Assembly: GCF_021018805.1 (NCBI RefSeq)
Contig: NC_086253.1
Span: 36,333,583-36,397,582 of the forward strand
DNA from: Prinia subflava
Taxonomy: Eukaryota > Chordata > Aves > Passeriformes > Cisticolidae
Reading direction: 5' to 3'
Length of the DNA: 64,000 bases
Shown here piece by piece: positions 14,001 to 26,449 of the stretch. Each line of letters opens with the position of its first letter. Positions within the stretch are counted from its first letter, which is position 1. The position numbers and the translations under genes are program-made. The notes under the pieces are model-generated. The model was not told where the DNA came from. It ran no database searches and saw only the letters and a program-made list of their open reading frames with translations.

Positions 14001-15120
14001 TGATATTAGGTTTGTTACCCTTCCATGATAAAATCTAAGAGTCTTTGCGTGAGATTTTTTTATCTACAATAAAACTGGATCTTTAAAATACCCAGCTGCC
14101 CACTTTTTTACATGGCAGAGTTTTTATGTTTTGTATGTATAATTTGATGCACATAGCAATTCCAGGAATTAACATACTCTATAAAAACATAACAGTTCTA
14201 TAGAAATCTCTTATACTTCACTTAAAAAAAAATATAGAGTCCAGCAAGACACTTCACTTTTACATCAAAATCCTCATAAAGTTCTGATTATCAAAAATAC
14301 ATATAAGTTGTAAAAACTTTTAGTTGCAGTGCAAAGAAAAAGGGGTAGAAAAATGGCATGCTCTCTTTAATGGCAAAAACAATGAACCTCTAAATGTTGT
14401 TTCTCCTTGATAAAATTGTAACCTTTACTTGTTGAGCAATGTCTGTTCACTTTGGTAACCAGAATACTTTGAATGCTTTACTGCTGAAATACCAAGGAGA
14501 CATGAAAGAGTCAGTTCTACCTACGTATAACAGATTAACCAGATCACCAAAATTGTTAGCAATTTTTTTTCACAACATAGACTTCCATAAGAGGTTCTTT
14601 AACTAGAAAGAGACAGATTGTTTTTTAGTTTCCAGAGTTTAAAAGAAACTCTGAGAAAGAAAAATAAAGGGAGGGTGGGGGAGAGGGGAGGGAGATCTGT
14701 AGTCAACTTTAATCTGTAGTCTACTTTCACACTTTGTAGATCACTTAGCTTTTTTAATGGCATATTTCCCAAGAGATGACTGCATCTCAAAATTCAGTCA
14801 AAATGTCAGATCATCTAGCAATATCTTATTTCAACCTGGCTTGATTTTGACAGTCCAAATATCTCCGATAAAAATCAAAGTACTTTCACAGAAATCACTC
14901 CATGAGCAAGATGAGAATATTAAGGACCTAACAAATTTTCAGTTTGACTTAATCAATTGCAATGTGAATTTTTTTCATTCACTCATTTGACAACTCTCCA
15001 GCAAAACCTACTGACATGTCTAATCACCTTTTGTCACAACTTTCAATTTTTGTTCAATAGAGAGCTAAAAAGATGACTAATTTTAATATGAAAGCATTAC
15101 CAGTCAACAATCAATAGTCC

Positions 15121-15180
15121 CCTTATTTTATTAATTATGTTATAATTATGTTATTAATTATAATTAATTATGTTATAATG
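15121..15180. repeat. AT-only tandem/palindromic repeat
   Basis: About 58 bases of almost pure A/T built from reiterated TTATAATTATG and TTAATTA pieces. It is partly self-complementary. No flanking element is seen. Confidence 0.75.
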
Positions 15181-16458
15181 TTTGCTCCATTTTGATAATC
15201 AAATGGCCATGCTGCAGACTAGGTTCCTGTCCTTTTTTCCACCGGCCTTTATTGGGCATCCTCTTATGGCATTGGATCTCCCCAGGGACAGATATTCTAA
15301 TGTAAATTCTCAACATGAGACTTCTTTTCTGTAACTTTAGGGATGTCAAAGTTAGCATATAGTCTCCTTCTGTCACTAACTGAGAGAAAACATATTTTAG
15401 CATATGTCCTAAAGAAAGTGCCAAAGAAATGGAAAACTACTTCCTCTTTGGAAGGAGCCTGTTCTGTTTTTCATTGACCGTAATGAACCATCAGACCCTT
15501 GGCTTTAGACTGGAGCCTTAATTCTGGGATGACAGAAGGGAGATGAGATCCTCTCCTCTTTGTTTTACCCTTTCTGTGTACAGCTAGTTTTGATGAATAT
15601 CTGCCCACACATGACTATTGTTGAAAGCAATTGTAGTTCTCCATTTGGATTTCACATTCTTTGGTCAGTAAATGTTGGCATGGTGCAAGAGGAATATCAA
15701 GGCAACAATGCCCTTGAGGCATCCTGGCATTTGCTTGGATTTGAAGATTTCTATGTATTCTAAAGGCTAGAACAAATACAGTTAAACTGATGACCTTAAG
15801 AAAATGTCAAGAAAGCAGAACTTTTTTTTTTAATCTTTGCATGGTAAAAAATAGTAGAAATAGCCTGTAAGTGTCTATTTTAAAGATAAACTATCTTTTT
15901 AATGAAAGAAAGCATTTAAACATGCTTTGAAATGTCAAACTGACAGCTCTGTTTTGTTAAAAGCAAATGGTTTGGCTTTGCATCTTAGGAAGGTCAAAAA
16001 AAGGAGTTTGTTTATAAGGTCAAGTGTTCAAGCCAACCTGAAAAAAATGAGTTGTGTTATAATTACTCCCACTGCTGTGCAAACATGAAGTTGACTGATG
16101 AAATGAGTCTTCTTAATTATGAACTTTGATATTGTATATTTAGCTTTTGAAACTCAGTGAGTTTGATCCCAGCTCTTTTTGACCTTGACTGAGAGTAGAT
16201 TGAACTCAAAAAGTTGTTTTATTCCTGCTGGAACCCAGCATTATTATTTAACAAGGGATCTGTTACACAGTTTAACTAAACAATAGGTCACACAATATGC
16301 ACAAAATCCTTTGAATCTACTGTACATCTAGACTCTGAAGTTGTGTTTCAAAAAAAGAGGAATCAAATCAAATTACTTTTCAAGATCTCCTACAAATATT
16401 AACAGTTTTGCTGTGAATACATCTCTCTCTTATTTTAGCCTTACCCCTTTTGGCTTAG

Positions 16459-16487
16459 CTTATCCACATCCAACGTATGTGGATAAG
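16459..16487. repeat. 11-bp inverted repeat (hairpin)
   Basis: CTTATCCACAT at 16459-16469 is exactly complementary to ATGTGGATAAG at 16477-16487, with a 7-base loop. It is too short for a pre-miRNA and has no terminator context in a eukaryote. It may be chance or a paired transcription factor site. Confidence 0.6.
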
Positions 16488-18776
16488 GGCCAGAAAAAGA
16501 ATAGGGACTTAGAAAATCAGATGTGATTTGAAAGAAGGTGATTACAATATAAAAGGATATTGTTACAATTAATTATGGCTCCTAATTCCCTCCGGTTGCC
16601 TTAAAGTGCACAGTGCAAAACTGTGGGCTATAAACATTAGCTTGTCAGGTGAATAGTTTCAGAATTGTGTGGAAACAAATATTTCTTTGGACTGTTTTGA
16701 TTTTTATGTAGTTCTATCAACTAGAATACTAGAATTCCATGATCCACTAATAAACACCTATTTTCATTCTAAAATATTAGACGCTTACTAGGAGTAACTC
16801 AAGAGCAAAAAGAGTGTAGTGAAGCCATTTGCCATCTGCAATGCCTTGGAAGCAGAAAAATGCTTTTAAAACTCTAGCATAACTTATCTCTCTTGTGGCT
16901 GTCTTGGTAGTCTCAGCAGCAGCACCATGCAGTTAGGGTTCCCTGAGCTTCACCAGGTTACTTACCTAATATGGCCAGATCCCAGGAAAAAAAATCTGTC
17001 TCTCTTGTTTCTTCTCTTTGCATGCAGCTGAGCTCATGGGCTTGGAGAGGTTGTCCTTGATTTATACTAGTCCACAGAACAGATTAAAGTAAATTAAAAT
17101 CAGGTGGTCTGACAGTCCAACCTGCTCTGTACCTCCTCAGCTGGGGCAACTCAGAACCCAGCACCACACCTCCTGTTCCCTCATCCCAGAGTCCTTCCAT
17201 AGCAGAGGGACTGCTCCTGACTGGTCAGGAGGGATCAAGGGAACAGAAAAATATGATGGATGGAAAGGTGACTTGAACTTTGCTCTATCCTGTTTAAGTG
17301 AGATATCTATGAGTAGCCATACAGTTAAATAAAAGGTAAATTTTGACCACTCTGAATTATAAGGCAGAAAAAGTAAGCAAAGGTAACGTCTGTGCATCTC
17401 TGCAAATTATTTTAATGTAATAATTCACAGTTTGAAACATATAATTTTTATTTTTTTTAATAAAATATTTGTAATTTCTAGCTTTTCTTAATACACATGC
17501 ATGTCTCTCTACCTCCTCCTCATCTCTCCAGATCAGCTGGTTACCCTGGGAAGATGCCATCTCTGCAGGGAGTCTTACTAAGAGGCTGGGGCTAGTTTTA
17601 GTTTTGAATACACTCAGGCTTATGTTTATCAATAGAGAAGATTAGGTTGAGTTTCACAGCTGGAACTTGCTCCTGAAAGTGGTCTGTTGATCTACCCTTT
17701 GCACTTAAGAATTTTATGCTGGGACAGATTAGTTGAAGTGTCCCTGTGGAGTATAGCTGTAGGTTCGTGATGGGATAGGAATTCAAAAAATAGATTAGGC
17801 CCAGCATGCTACCTGCTTTTTAGGTCAATAGTAGCTGCTTGAATCCACATTAGAAAGAGATAAGCAACCTGAAGGACGATGGGTGTGCTCCACTGCAGCC
17901 GGCTTTGCGCACTGACGGTCTCTACCAGTTGCCTAGTTTAACCTGAAGTGTTGAACATCAAGACTCTGGTCAGAGACAGATTAGTGGGTTTTGTTGAAAG
18001 TAGGAAGCAGTCAAGAGCTGGTCTAAGAATGTCTCTTATTGCATAAATTCATTAATGATAATGGGGGAAATTAGCATGGCTTTCACTATATCACAGGGAA
18101 CTAGGACCTCTGTCACCCAGTGTAAAGTATGTGGGAAAATAAAATTTTCTGGCCATACAATTTAGGAAGGAATTATTTGGGGCCTCTGATGCAATCTCCA
18201 TATGAGTGCACCTTTGTTCTTTAATTTGTTGTCATTGCTTTTGCTTGCTTGTTTTTTCTTAGCAGCTTTTGACAAGTGAAAAGGTTAGGGATTGAATTTT
18301 GAATTCTTGGAGATGCTGGTTCCTCATCCTTCTAGGTATGTGCCTAGGATGTATCCTGAAGTCTGATAGCAACAATAACACTCTTGATTCAGCACAAAAC
18401 ATAAAACTTTTTGAAGGGAACATGTCATGGTTTTTATTAACCAATTGTTTTACAGAGAACAAAACCTTCTTAGCAACCAAGATAAGCATGTTGCAAATTC
18501 AAAATTAGTAATGTTAATTCTATTTTACATATTTGATTTCCTGTGTACTTCCTTTCAACCATACTAGTTGGACTGACTTTTGGTGTAATAATGATATGTA
18601 AAAATAAATATTTTTGTTATGACTAAGTAGAGTGGTCAGAACATGAGACTGTAAGACAAGAACAAATTTACCCTGTGGTTTGGACCTGAATCAATGAGAA
18701 ATTGATTCAGTTTCCCTCAAAATATAAGATATGTCCTATTGGCTTGGACAAACCATCTGTCTAGACTGGTTTTCTT

Positions 18777-18930
18777 TGGGGTTTTTTTGTGAGTGTTTTT
18801 GTTGGGTTTTTTTTTTTGGTTTTTTTTTGGGGGGGGGGGTTTGGTTTGGTTTTTGTTGTTGTTGTTTTTGTTTTGGTTTGGTTTTTTTTTGGTTGTTTTG
18901 TTTTGTTTTGTTTTGTTTTTTGTCTCCAAC
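18777..18930. repeat. T/G-rich low-complexity tract
   Basis: About 150 bases made of T-runs with G-runs (including 11 consecutive G near 18.83 kb), TTG units and TTTTG units. Both strands give spurious Phe/Gly- or Lys/Asn/Thr-rich open frames. The G-run adds G-quadruplex potential. Confidence 0.9.
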
Positions 18931-19606
18931 AGTTACAGTTGAATATGCTATTTGAGGAGAGCATAGTGAGTGTCTGCTACTGCAGTCCATTTCCTTCATG
19001 CTTTTCCAGCATCTGTATTCATTAAATAAATCATCCAACACTGGACTACTCCTACCTTTCACCTCCTCAGTTCCCTTTTACTTAAAAATCATTTTATGGT
19101 CCCAATGCCCAGAACTATGTCTGATGCATTTTTCAGCCTTGCAGATTAAACCTCTGGTAACAACAAACTCCAGAGTTTCACTACCTGTGTATCAAGGAAA
19201 ATGAAGAATTCAACAAACCAAGAATCCTAAACCAGTATCCAACCCAAACCACAAATCTCTCTTTCATAATTTTTAAATTCATTTCCAGCTATTTTCAACT
19301 ATGTGAAAAATGAAGTTGGACCTTAGCAAGAATCTCAGACCTGAATGTCCCCACATTTTGTTATTTATGGTTTCTGTATCAGTATGATGGGCTGAAGCAA
19401 ACCCTGCAGTGTGGATTACAAAGTCAGGAGGGAATTTCCAACTTTTAAACTCTGCAATAGGTCGGTAACAATTTCTGACCACAAGGAATCAAGGCCAGCA
19501 CACAGGCAATGTACCTCTACTTTGTTATATGTAAAGATGGGACCTAGGGGAGCAAGGACAGCAAAGACAGATAGACTTAAAATTGGAAGTAATTTTCATA
19601 AAGTGA

Positions 19607-19674
19607 AAAAAAGAAAAAAAAAAGAAAAAAAAAAGAAAAAGAAAAAAAAAGAAAAAAAAAAAGAAAAAAAAAGG
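19607..19674. repeat. (A)nG microsatellite
   Basis: A-runs of about 5-11 bases separated by single G over about 65 bases. It is the source of Lys-rich (+) and Phe-rich (-) spurious open frames. Confidence 0.9.
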
Positions 19675-19689
19675 AGGTAGTGGGCACCT

Positions 19690-22600
19690 TACTCTTGGGA
19701 AATGTGTGTATTCCACTTATGTTGTAAAAGCCAAATCTACAGGACAGGGAACATCTGGCTGGAGATAGAAAATCCTCAAAAATTATAAAAGACATACATC
19801 TACTTGCAAGCTTAAAATGAATCTGCCTAAAAAGCAAATACCACATGGGAACGTACGTGCAGAAGAATGGTTTGGGGTCTTTTGTTCTGCCCAACACATT
19901 CAGTTTTGAAGTACCTTTTTTTCAGTGTTGAGCACCTTTTTTTCATTTAACCCCTGGATAAATGTTATTCAAATGACAGTTATAAGCATAACTTTGGAAA
20001 ACAAAAATTTATAAAGACTTTGACAACACTGATCTTATTAACCTAAAACTAGAAAATTAGGTAAGGAAGGGTAAGGGTTCAACTCTGTAAAAGGCTATTT
20101 TAAATAGGAGAAAAGAATTGACTTTTGTAAAGAAACCCTATTAAGAAAAAATGAGGCTCATTTCAATATTCTGGGTTTGGAAGCAAACTGGTCTCAGTAA
20201 TTTTTGAAAATTTTTTAAGGTTTTACTACTTCAGCATTTTATATTTGTACAGTTTAGCACATTTTTAATTCCTAGAATGGCAAAATATTGAACAGAAAGT
20301 TTGAAGCACTGAAGAAAAACAGAAGGAATGCAGCAGATATATAAACGAAGAGAAGGTATACAGGAGCAAAATCAGGGGGAACTATATCTCTTTAAAGAAA
20401 CAATTATTTTTGCCATTGTTTTAGAAATTATATGGAAATGTCTATTGAATTGATTTGTGACCATCTTGCCCTGCTATACTACCAAATTTTGTAAGTATAA
20501 CTGGGAAGAAAATTATTTTGAATATGCTATCTCATAGCTTGTCACTTGGAAAACTACTGCAGGAAGGTATGTATCATGCTAAGTGTTTGCATGTTTAATG
20601 GTCATGTGCTGTTAGCTCCTAATATATTTGTTGAATCTAAGACTGTTTATTTAATGACATGGCTTCAGCTATATACAGTTTAGATTGTGCACAGATCTCA
20701 GTTAAGAGGCAGCATAAATTTGCAATCAGTTATTTTCTTGTTTATAGACAGAGGTTATAACAACGAGCATCATCAGTTTACAGGATGTTCAATTAATATT
20801 CTATGGATACCTGTTGTTGTGGGAGACCTTACATCACAAGAGAGAAGAAAAACTATGGTAAAGAGAAAAATCATAATGCAAGTCAGCTGAATAAAATGTG
20901 TGCTAGGCCTTTCTCCACTCTAAGCTTTAGAGATATATCATTTGCTTTGGTTAATTCAAACAGTTTTCTTGAGATGCAGCCTGATGCTGTCCATTTTTGC
21001 ATCATACTAACCCCTTCTTATAGCATGGGTTGGAAGGGTTTTACACTATTGCAGTCATTTAGTCTGTAACACAGAGAAGTTCTAACGTTAGATGCCAATG
21101 GTCTTGATTTTAACAGTTTAAAAAGGGAATCTCTGAGAACAAAGAAATCCCAATAATCCTGTAATCCTTGAATATCAACTGGTGTCAAAAAGCTGAATTC
21201 TACGGATTCTTGTCTTGTTAATTAATTTTCAAAAGGGACCAACTTTTATACTAAATAAAAGAGAAATTTCTAGATAAAAAAGTGCAGGCTGCTAGGTAAA
21301 GCTTGCAGAAAATTATCTTACAGCAATGATGTCTTTCAAATTGAACTAAGGTTACTTGTTCTGGCAATAATGCGAATAAATGGATAATACTACATTTTAG
21401 GAGTCCTAGCTGGAAGTTTGGTGTAGAACAGTTTCCCATGGGGTTTTACAAGTGAGGATATCTATTCAAAGCCAAGGAAAATATTTGAGCTATTGATGAT
21501 CTCCAAGCCACAGTGCTTAGATCCTTTTCTAGGATTATATGAGGAAATACTAAATGAGGGCCCATACCAAGAAAAAGATAGGGTTTTAAACATGCTTTTG
21601 ATGAGTGAGGAAAGACATTACTCTTATAATCAGTAAAATTGGCAGTACTCCTAAATATTTCCATTAAATTATGTTTTATACAAATGAGATATGTAGAGAA
21701 GTGGACTACAGCCTCAAATCCACTGTACCCCCCTTTTTCAGTAGCTAAGTCTTCTGTAAAGCTGGTTACTATGAGTAGATAAGCAATCTGAAAAGAAATG
21801 TGTAAAAAAGCTTTGGATTGAATGATTCAATGGCAGAAAATGTATCAGTGAGCAGTAGTGTTCAGTTTGGCACTGAATCTGAATTACCAGGAGTTGGGGA
21901 TTTTGTTTGTTTGTTTTGTTTGTTTGTTTTTGTTTTGTTTTTTCCCTAAACATTTACAGCTGTATCTACACCAGACATTGATATTTTAGACATGGATCAA
22001 TAACCTTTTTTTTTTTTAAGCATGAGAGGAAGTATTGTGCAGTCCCATCTGTAAAGGAACTAAGGAAGCTTACTTAGTGCCTTCATCTTTTGGGATGACT
22101 CCAGAATGGCACTTCCACAGTCTTTTGAGTTTCTGCACACAGGAAGCAATATTTTCTACCTTTGAGATTTACATTAAACATAAATTCCATTGGAACTTAC
22201 CAGTAGAATAAGGTTTATTAAAACAAAAACAAACGGTGGTATTTGATTTTAACTCTTGAGTATGCCTCTGTCTGTCTGTTTAATAGGAAAATAAAAGGAG
22301 ATTGCTTTAAACCAAACACAATTATTTAAACATAAAGATAATGGAAATTATGTTCTGTGAAAAGAAAACATTTGTTAGCATTTATTTCTACATTAAGCAA
22401 GTGAACCTCATTATGAAAGCATGCTACGGATTTTTCTTGCTGCTCTTAACTCTCTTCTATTCCCCACTCTCAGCTCACATTTCTTGCAGTGAGTTTTCAC
22501 ACTGCTAACAAACAGATAGGAAACAGGCATTGAAATGCATCCGTGTTTCAGAAGCAGTATGTATCTGCAAGGAACACACTGGGTATTTCTAGATACAGGA

Positions 22601-24580
22601 GAAGAACATTCTTGGCAGATGTACATTACACCAACTTGAATCAGGGATCGGGGCCTGGATTTTTAAAACTCATTCTTAAAACAATATTAAAATAATTCAT
22701 TTGAAAGGATCTTAATTCTGACATAGAAAATTTGTTTTTATTTTTCAACAGTAGCTATTGTTGTCATTGAAGCACATAGAACAGTAAGATCCAGACCTGT
22801 GTCTTTTCACTATTAGGATATGTCTTTAATCATCTGTGTTTATAAAGTCAGCTCACTGTTAGTGTACAGAGTTGTCACAAAGAATTTTAAATTAATTGTC
22901 ATGTAAGCTGATTTCTACTTAAGTTGTAAACAAGAGGACAAATAATAACCATTAAGTGGTGGAAAAAGTACAAAATATATTTTAGTTTGTAAACCTTTAA
23001 ATTAGCCATCTTTTATGGGATGCAGAGAAATAGTCTAGATTAAGGAAAACCTTAGTGTCCCAGAGCCAATGGAATATGTTTGTACACAGAACATATAAAC
23101 TATCATAGATTTCAACCATTTGTTAAAACTCTGATTAGACTGACACTTGAGCCACCATGACTATTACTGGCTTTCAATTATGGCACTTTAAACTCGCTAT
23201 ACAGGGCAGTTGGTGGAAATGCTCTATTACATAAAAGCCTTTGATCCCATGATGGATGTTCTATGAATTGTGAGGGGAAGAATGAAAGTGTTGGAGAACT
23301 GGGGAAATAAATAATGAAGCCAGCTAATATTATGATGGCACAGCAGGAGTGGTATGTTTCATCCTGTTTTGTGATTTAGTTACGCGGCTTCTCCTTGCAC
23401 AGCGCTCACTTATTGAAATAATATTATCTGTGCATAATTTGTCAGTCAGGTTTTAGTAAAGTGCTGCAAAAGAACTTCTTCTCTGTATCAGTTTGTGGTA
23501 CTTTTGAAAGATTTTTAATATGTTTAAACTCAAATCAGTAATGCTGTATTTCTATTTAGATGGATTTTGCATCCTGGACTATGTTCTCTTTAGGTTTTAG
23601 TCTCGCGCTTTGATCTGAAGCACTGTAAGGGTCCAGTGAAGAACAATGGTCTTTTTAATTTATGTATGCTATTTTGTATCTTCATAGCTGTTCTGCTTAG
23701 CTTCTACCCCTGTCTTTATTTCATTGCTTTACTCCATCTTGAAAGTATTTAGAAAAAGTTAGTGCTTCAATAATTTTCTAATGACTATACAACCTCTTAA
23801 AATACAGCTCCATTAAAACTTTAGATTTCATTCTGGTCACAAATGAAGTGATTACTTTCTAGCATCAAAATATTTGTGCAGCAGCATGCTGGAATACCAA
23901 CTTGGAAATTATAACAAATAAATCAAAAAAACCCCAAAAAGTACCTGAGAGCCTGATAGAGACACCTTTATGTATAACTCCCAGAACAGTAACATAATGG
24001 GATTCGCAAAGAATAAGAACAGTGTAACATGAACAGACTGCCAGCATCTAATCAAGGCAGTCAGGGATCTGCCCCCACAGTTATTTCCCATACAGTCTAA
24101 TTACCAAAAGATGTACACAAGCGATGCAGAAAAGAAATTAAAAGCTTTTAAAATATTTACATAAGGTTCAATAATTAAGCAAAATTTAAGACTATAGGGA
24201 ATATAACGTTTTCCTGTTGCATAGCTGAGATTTGAGCAGGCTGTAGAGTGTTACTTTGATAGCAATGTGCATTCTTTTAAAACGTTTAATCACAGTGTAA
24301 CTGGAACACAGGATTTGTACTCAGTTTTATTTAGGGCTCTGAATGGGCTGTTACTTCTCTTCGAAGACGGCTCCAGAATGTCATTGATAGGAAGGCTACA
24401 AATAATTACGGCGCTCTTTGGATGGCTGTTTCTAACACGGCTAAATCTTTTCTTCTGCAGGCAAAAATAGCTGCATACTGTCTTAAGTGAAGCTGCCAAC
24501 ACTACTCAACAAGTCGCTGATTAGGATTCACAAAAATTTTCTTGGATGATTTCTTTGTGTGAGTTTTACCGAACTTCACC
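19690..24580. other. VEGFC-proximal upstream DNA, no gene seen
   Basis: AT-rich noncoding sequence running up to the CpG island. The only repeat noted is a TTTG microsatellite near 21.9 kb. The last 300 bases (24.28-24.58 kb) are less AT-rich and could belong to the distal VEGFC promoter. No TATA box or transcription start could be assigned by eye. Confidence 0.6.
21901..21945. repeat. (TTTG)n microsatellite
   Basis: Imperfect TTTG/TTTTG units over about 45 bases. A simple repeat; the minus strand gives a Lys/Gln/Asn/Thr-rich spurious frame. Confidence 0.85.
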
Positions 24581-25123
24581 CCTTGGCTCCCGAGCCAAGT
24601 TAAATGAGCCGGGCGCTTTGCTTTTTCCTCGCGGCTGGGACCTGCCCTGAGCTTCATCCCCCGAAGCTCGGGGCTGGACGAGCCCAGCTCTGAGGCACCG
24701 GGCGCGTTCGCCTCCCCCTCCCGGCAGGGCCGCGGCGCGCCCCGGGCGGCCTCTTGCCCGCGGTGCGGGGCGACCGCTCCCCGGGGCGCCAGCGGCCGGC
24801 GGCGCCGCCGCGGCAGCGGCGGCTGGAGGAGGAGGCAGAGGCGGCGGCGGAGGAGGAGGAAGGCGGCCGCCGGCCCCTCTCGGCGCGCAGAGGCGCAGGC
24901 AGAGGGCGCTTTCGCCATGCGCGGCCGCCGCCGCTGCCGCGCAGCCCCAGGCGCCGCGCAGCCCCCGGCCGCGCCACCGCTGACAGGCGTCCGCACAGCC
25001 GGCGGAGCGGGACCCCCGCACCGAGCCCCCGGCCCGGCCCGCGCCAAGGGGTCTGCCCGGGAGCGAGCGGGCGCTCGGTCCCGCTCTGCTGCTCCCTGGC
25101 TCTCTCTCTCCTTCCCTTCCTTT

Positions 25124-25150
25124 CCCTCCTCCTCCTCCTCCTCCTCCTCT
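25124..25150. repeat. (TCC)n trinucleotide repeat
   Basis: About eight TCC units in a pyrimidine-rich stretch, in the presumed VEGFC promoter or 5' UTR. Such tracts are length-polymorphic and can form triplex DNA. Whether it is transcribed depends on the unmapped start site. Confidence 0.85.
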
Positions 25151-25482
25151 CTGCGTTTTCCACCTCCCCTGCTCCTGAGTGAGCGCAGCCTCGGATGTCC
25201 GGTTTCCTGGTGGGTTTTTTACCTGGCAAACTCTGGATAACTTTGGTGAGAATTTGCAAAGCGGCTGGGAAAGTTGGGAACTCCCCTGCAGGCGCCTAGG
25301 ATCTGCTGCTACCGCATCTTCTCCATCCCACGGATTTTACTGCCTTGGATATTGTGAGGGGAGGGAGGGGGGAGAGGACAGCGAGAGAAGCGGGGGAGAG
25401 GAAAAGGAGCCTCATAATTTCGGCTGCATTCCTCCGAGTGCCCCGCGGCCGCGCTCCGCGCCCGCTCTGCCATCCCTGCACC
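25150..25482 (+). other. VEGFC 5' UTR (approximate left edge)
   Basis: This is the sequence directly before the VEGFC start codon, inside the CpG island. The block beginning near 25190 (TCGGATGTCCGGTTTCCTG, then a T-rich ACCTGGCA segment) and a later AAAGTTGGGAAC resemble the human VEGFC 5' UTR as I remember it, so the exon probably extends at least this far upstream. Mammalian VEGFC 5' UTR has been reported to direct internal ribosome entry; nothing here proves the same in birds. The left boundary is a guess, since no initiator or cap site can be identified. Confidence 0.55.
25195..25299 (+). promoter_or_regulatory. 34-codon upstream ORF in VEGFC leader
   Basis: I see one upstream ATG between about 25.15 kb and the VEGFC start. 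It opens a frame of 34 codons (starting MSGFLVGFLPGKLW) and stops at TAG 25297-25299, 183 bases before the main ATG. Its context is weak (C at -3, T at +4), whereas the main ATG has A at -3, so leaky scanning or reinitiation is expected. It would modulate VEGFC translation if the transcript includes it. The start of this frame appears conserved with human, where, from memory, the same ATG frame ends after a few codons. Any effect is inferred. Confidence 0.5.
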
Positions 25483-25626
25483 ATGCACTTGCTGGAGGTG
25501 CTCTCCCTGAGCTGCTGCCTGGCTGCCGGCTCCGTGCTCCTGGGACCCCGGCAGCCGGCCGCTGCCGCCGCCTACGAGTCCGGCCAGGGCTACTACGAGG
25601 AGGAGCCCGACGCGGGGGAGGCAAAG
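25483..25626 (+). CDS. VEGFC: Vascular endothelial growth factor C, exon 1 (partial CDS)
   Basis: Codes for the first 48 residues of VEGFC, the secreted ligand of VEGFR-3 (FLT4) and VEGFR-2 that drives lymphatic vessel growth. The peptide begins MHLLEVLSLSCCLAAG and ends ESGQGYYEEEPDAGEAK. It matches the vertebrate VEGFC N-terminus: MHLL start, hydrophobic signal core at residues 6-20, GPR at 21-23, an Ala run at 26-30, then (Y/F)ESG and EPDAGEA. By analogy with human, signal peptidase should cut after Ala30, leaving Tyr31 as the first residue of the N-terminal propeptide. The start has a good context (CACC before ATG). The exon ends AAG|GTGAGC after a complete codon (phase 0), as human exon 1 does one codon later. 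The VEGF homology domain, the cysteine-rich C-terminal repeats and the stop codon lie in exons beyond this window. Confidence 0.95.
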
Positions 25627-26395
25627 GTGAGCCCGTGCCCCCGCTGTAGATGCCAGCTCGCTCCTCTGGGCATGCGGCTGCGAGTCCCTTCGAACGGACA
25701 GCTTGGGAATTGCACCAAGGAAAAGATGTGGGAGAAGCCTTTTGAAGTGGGGGGTTCCTTAAAAGTGTGAGGAAGGAATTTTTTTAGAAGTGTCTGAGTT
25801 TTCGGGGTTGCTGGAGGGTAGGCTGCACGAGAGACACCTGCGTTTACAGAGAGACGCGAAACACCTGATGAGCAGCGGCAGCCCCCGGGCTGCGCTCCTG
25901 CCGTGGAGCGGGCACTGCCCGGCGGGAGCGGTCCGGCCCCGGCTCCGCCGTGGCAGCGGCCCTGGGGCTGCGGCTGGTGCCGGCCCTGGCAGCCCGGGCG
26001 GCCCCGCAGGCGCCTCCGAGCGGGGTCCTGCGCGGGGAGCGCCGAGGGAGGGCGGGCTGAGAACCGCTCAGGGGAGCGGCTGGGCACGGGAGGCGTGGGA
26101 GGACGATGACAACAAACCCCTAGACTTTCCATTTGTTGAAAAGTCTCTTGGAGTTACTGACGGTTTGCGCGAGCTGCTGCTGCGTGACAGAGTTGATGGG
26201 AGGTGTAAGGTGACACTCCAGTCTGAAAACCTTAGTTCTGCCCAGACGCATGGTGAACGTTGGCCTGAAATTCTCAGATTCCAGACACAAATACTTAAAA
26301 TTCTCGGTTAATTTTTGTTTGCATATTAAGTTTCGTAATATAAAACTCAAGTACCTTTGGTACTTGCGGTTATGCAGTTCCTGGTATGCTGATGC

Positions 26396-26396
<1 letters not shown>

Positions 26397-26442
<46 letters not shown>
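26397..26442. repeat. Poly(A) homopolymer, 46 bases
   Basis: Forty-six uninterrupted A residues between GATGCC and GCATAG. I could not find a retroposed gene body or matching target-site duplications beside it, and avian CR1 elements do not end in poly(A). Length is likely to vary between individuals and may be an assembly estimate. Confidence 0.9.
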
Positions 26443-26443
<1 letters not shown>

Positions 26444-26449
26444 CATAGT

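Larger units (their letters stand above)
8300..18770. other. Upstream intergenic DNA, no gene seen
   Basis: AT-rich sequence with only short, unrecognisable open frames on either strand. I saw no recognisable transposon, tRNA or coding exon. It contains AT-only repeats near 8.65-8.70 kb and 15.1 kb and the short hairpin at 16.46 kb. Confidence 0.65.
24590..26115 (+). promoter_or_regulatory. CpG island with VEGFC promoter, exon 1 and intron start
   Basis: The sequence changes abruptly from AT-rich to strongly GC- and CpG-rich near 24.59 kb and back near 26.12 kb. It carries many CCGCCC/GGGCGG-like GC boxes, runs of CGG and a TCC repeat. No TATA box is evident upstream of the gene, in line with the TATA-less GC-rich promoter known for mammalian VEGFC. 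The coding start lies about two thirds of the way through, so the promoter is expected roughly between 24.6 and 25.1 kb. Long open frames on both strands here result from GC richness and low stop-codon density, not coding. The exact transcription start cannot be read from sequence. Confidence 0.85.

Noticed and set aside
18736..19062. Lys/Gln/Asn- or Phe/Gly-rich open frames near 18.8 kb, and similar frames near 19.6, 26.4 and 63.5 kb
   Set aside because: They are direct translations of T/G, A/G, poly(A) or A/C simple repeats.
24917..25240. 107-codon ATG-started frame on + strand before VEGFC
   Set aside because: It runs through the TCC repeat as poly-Ser and overlaps the presumed promoter and leader. 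There is no similarity or conserved feature to support coding.
24502..25259. Open frames of 151-201 codons on the minus strand across the CpG island
   Set aside because: Ala/Arg/Pro/Gly-rich translations in several overlapping frames on both strands are the normal result of few stop codons in GC-rich DNA. No domain is recognisable.
25627..25770. Continuation of the VEGFC reading frame past codon 48 to a stop after about 96 residues
   Set aside because: The sequence after AAG is a consensus donor GTGAGC at the known exon 1 boundary of VEGFC, and the downstream residues do not resemble VEGFC.
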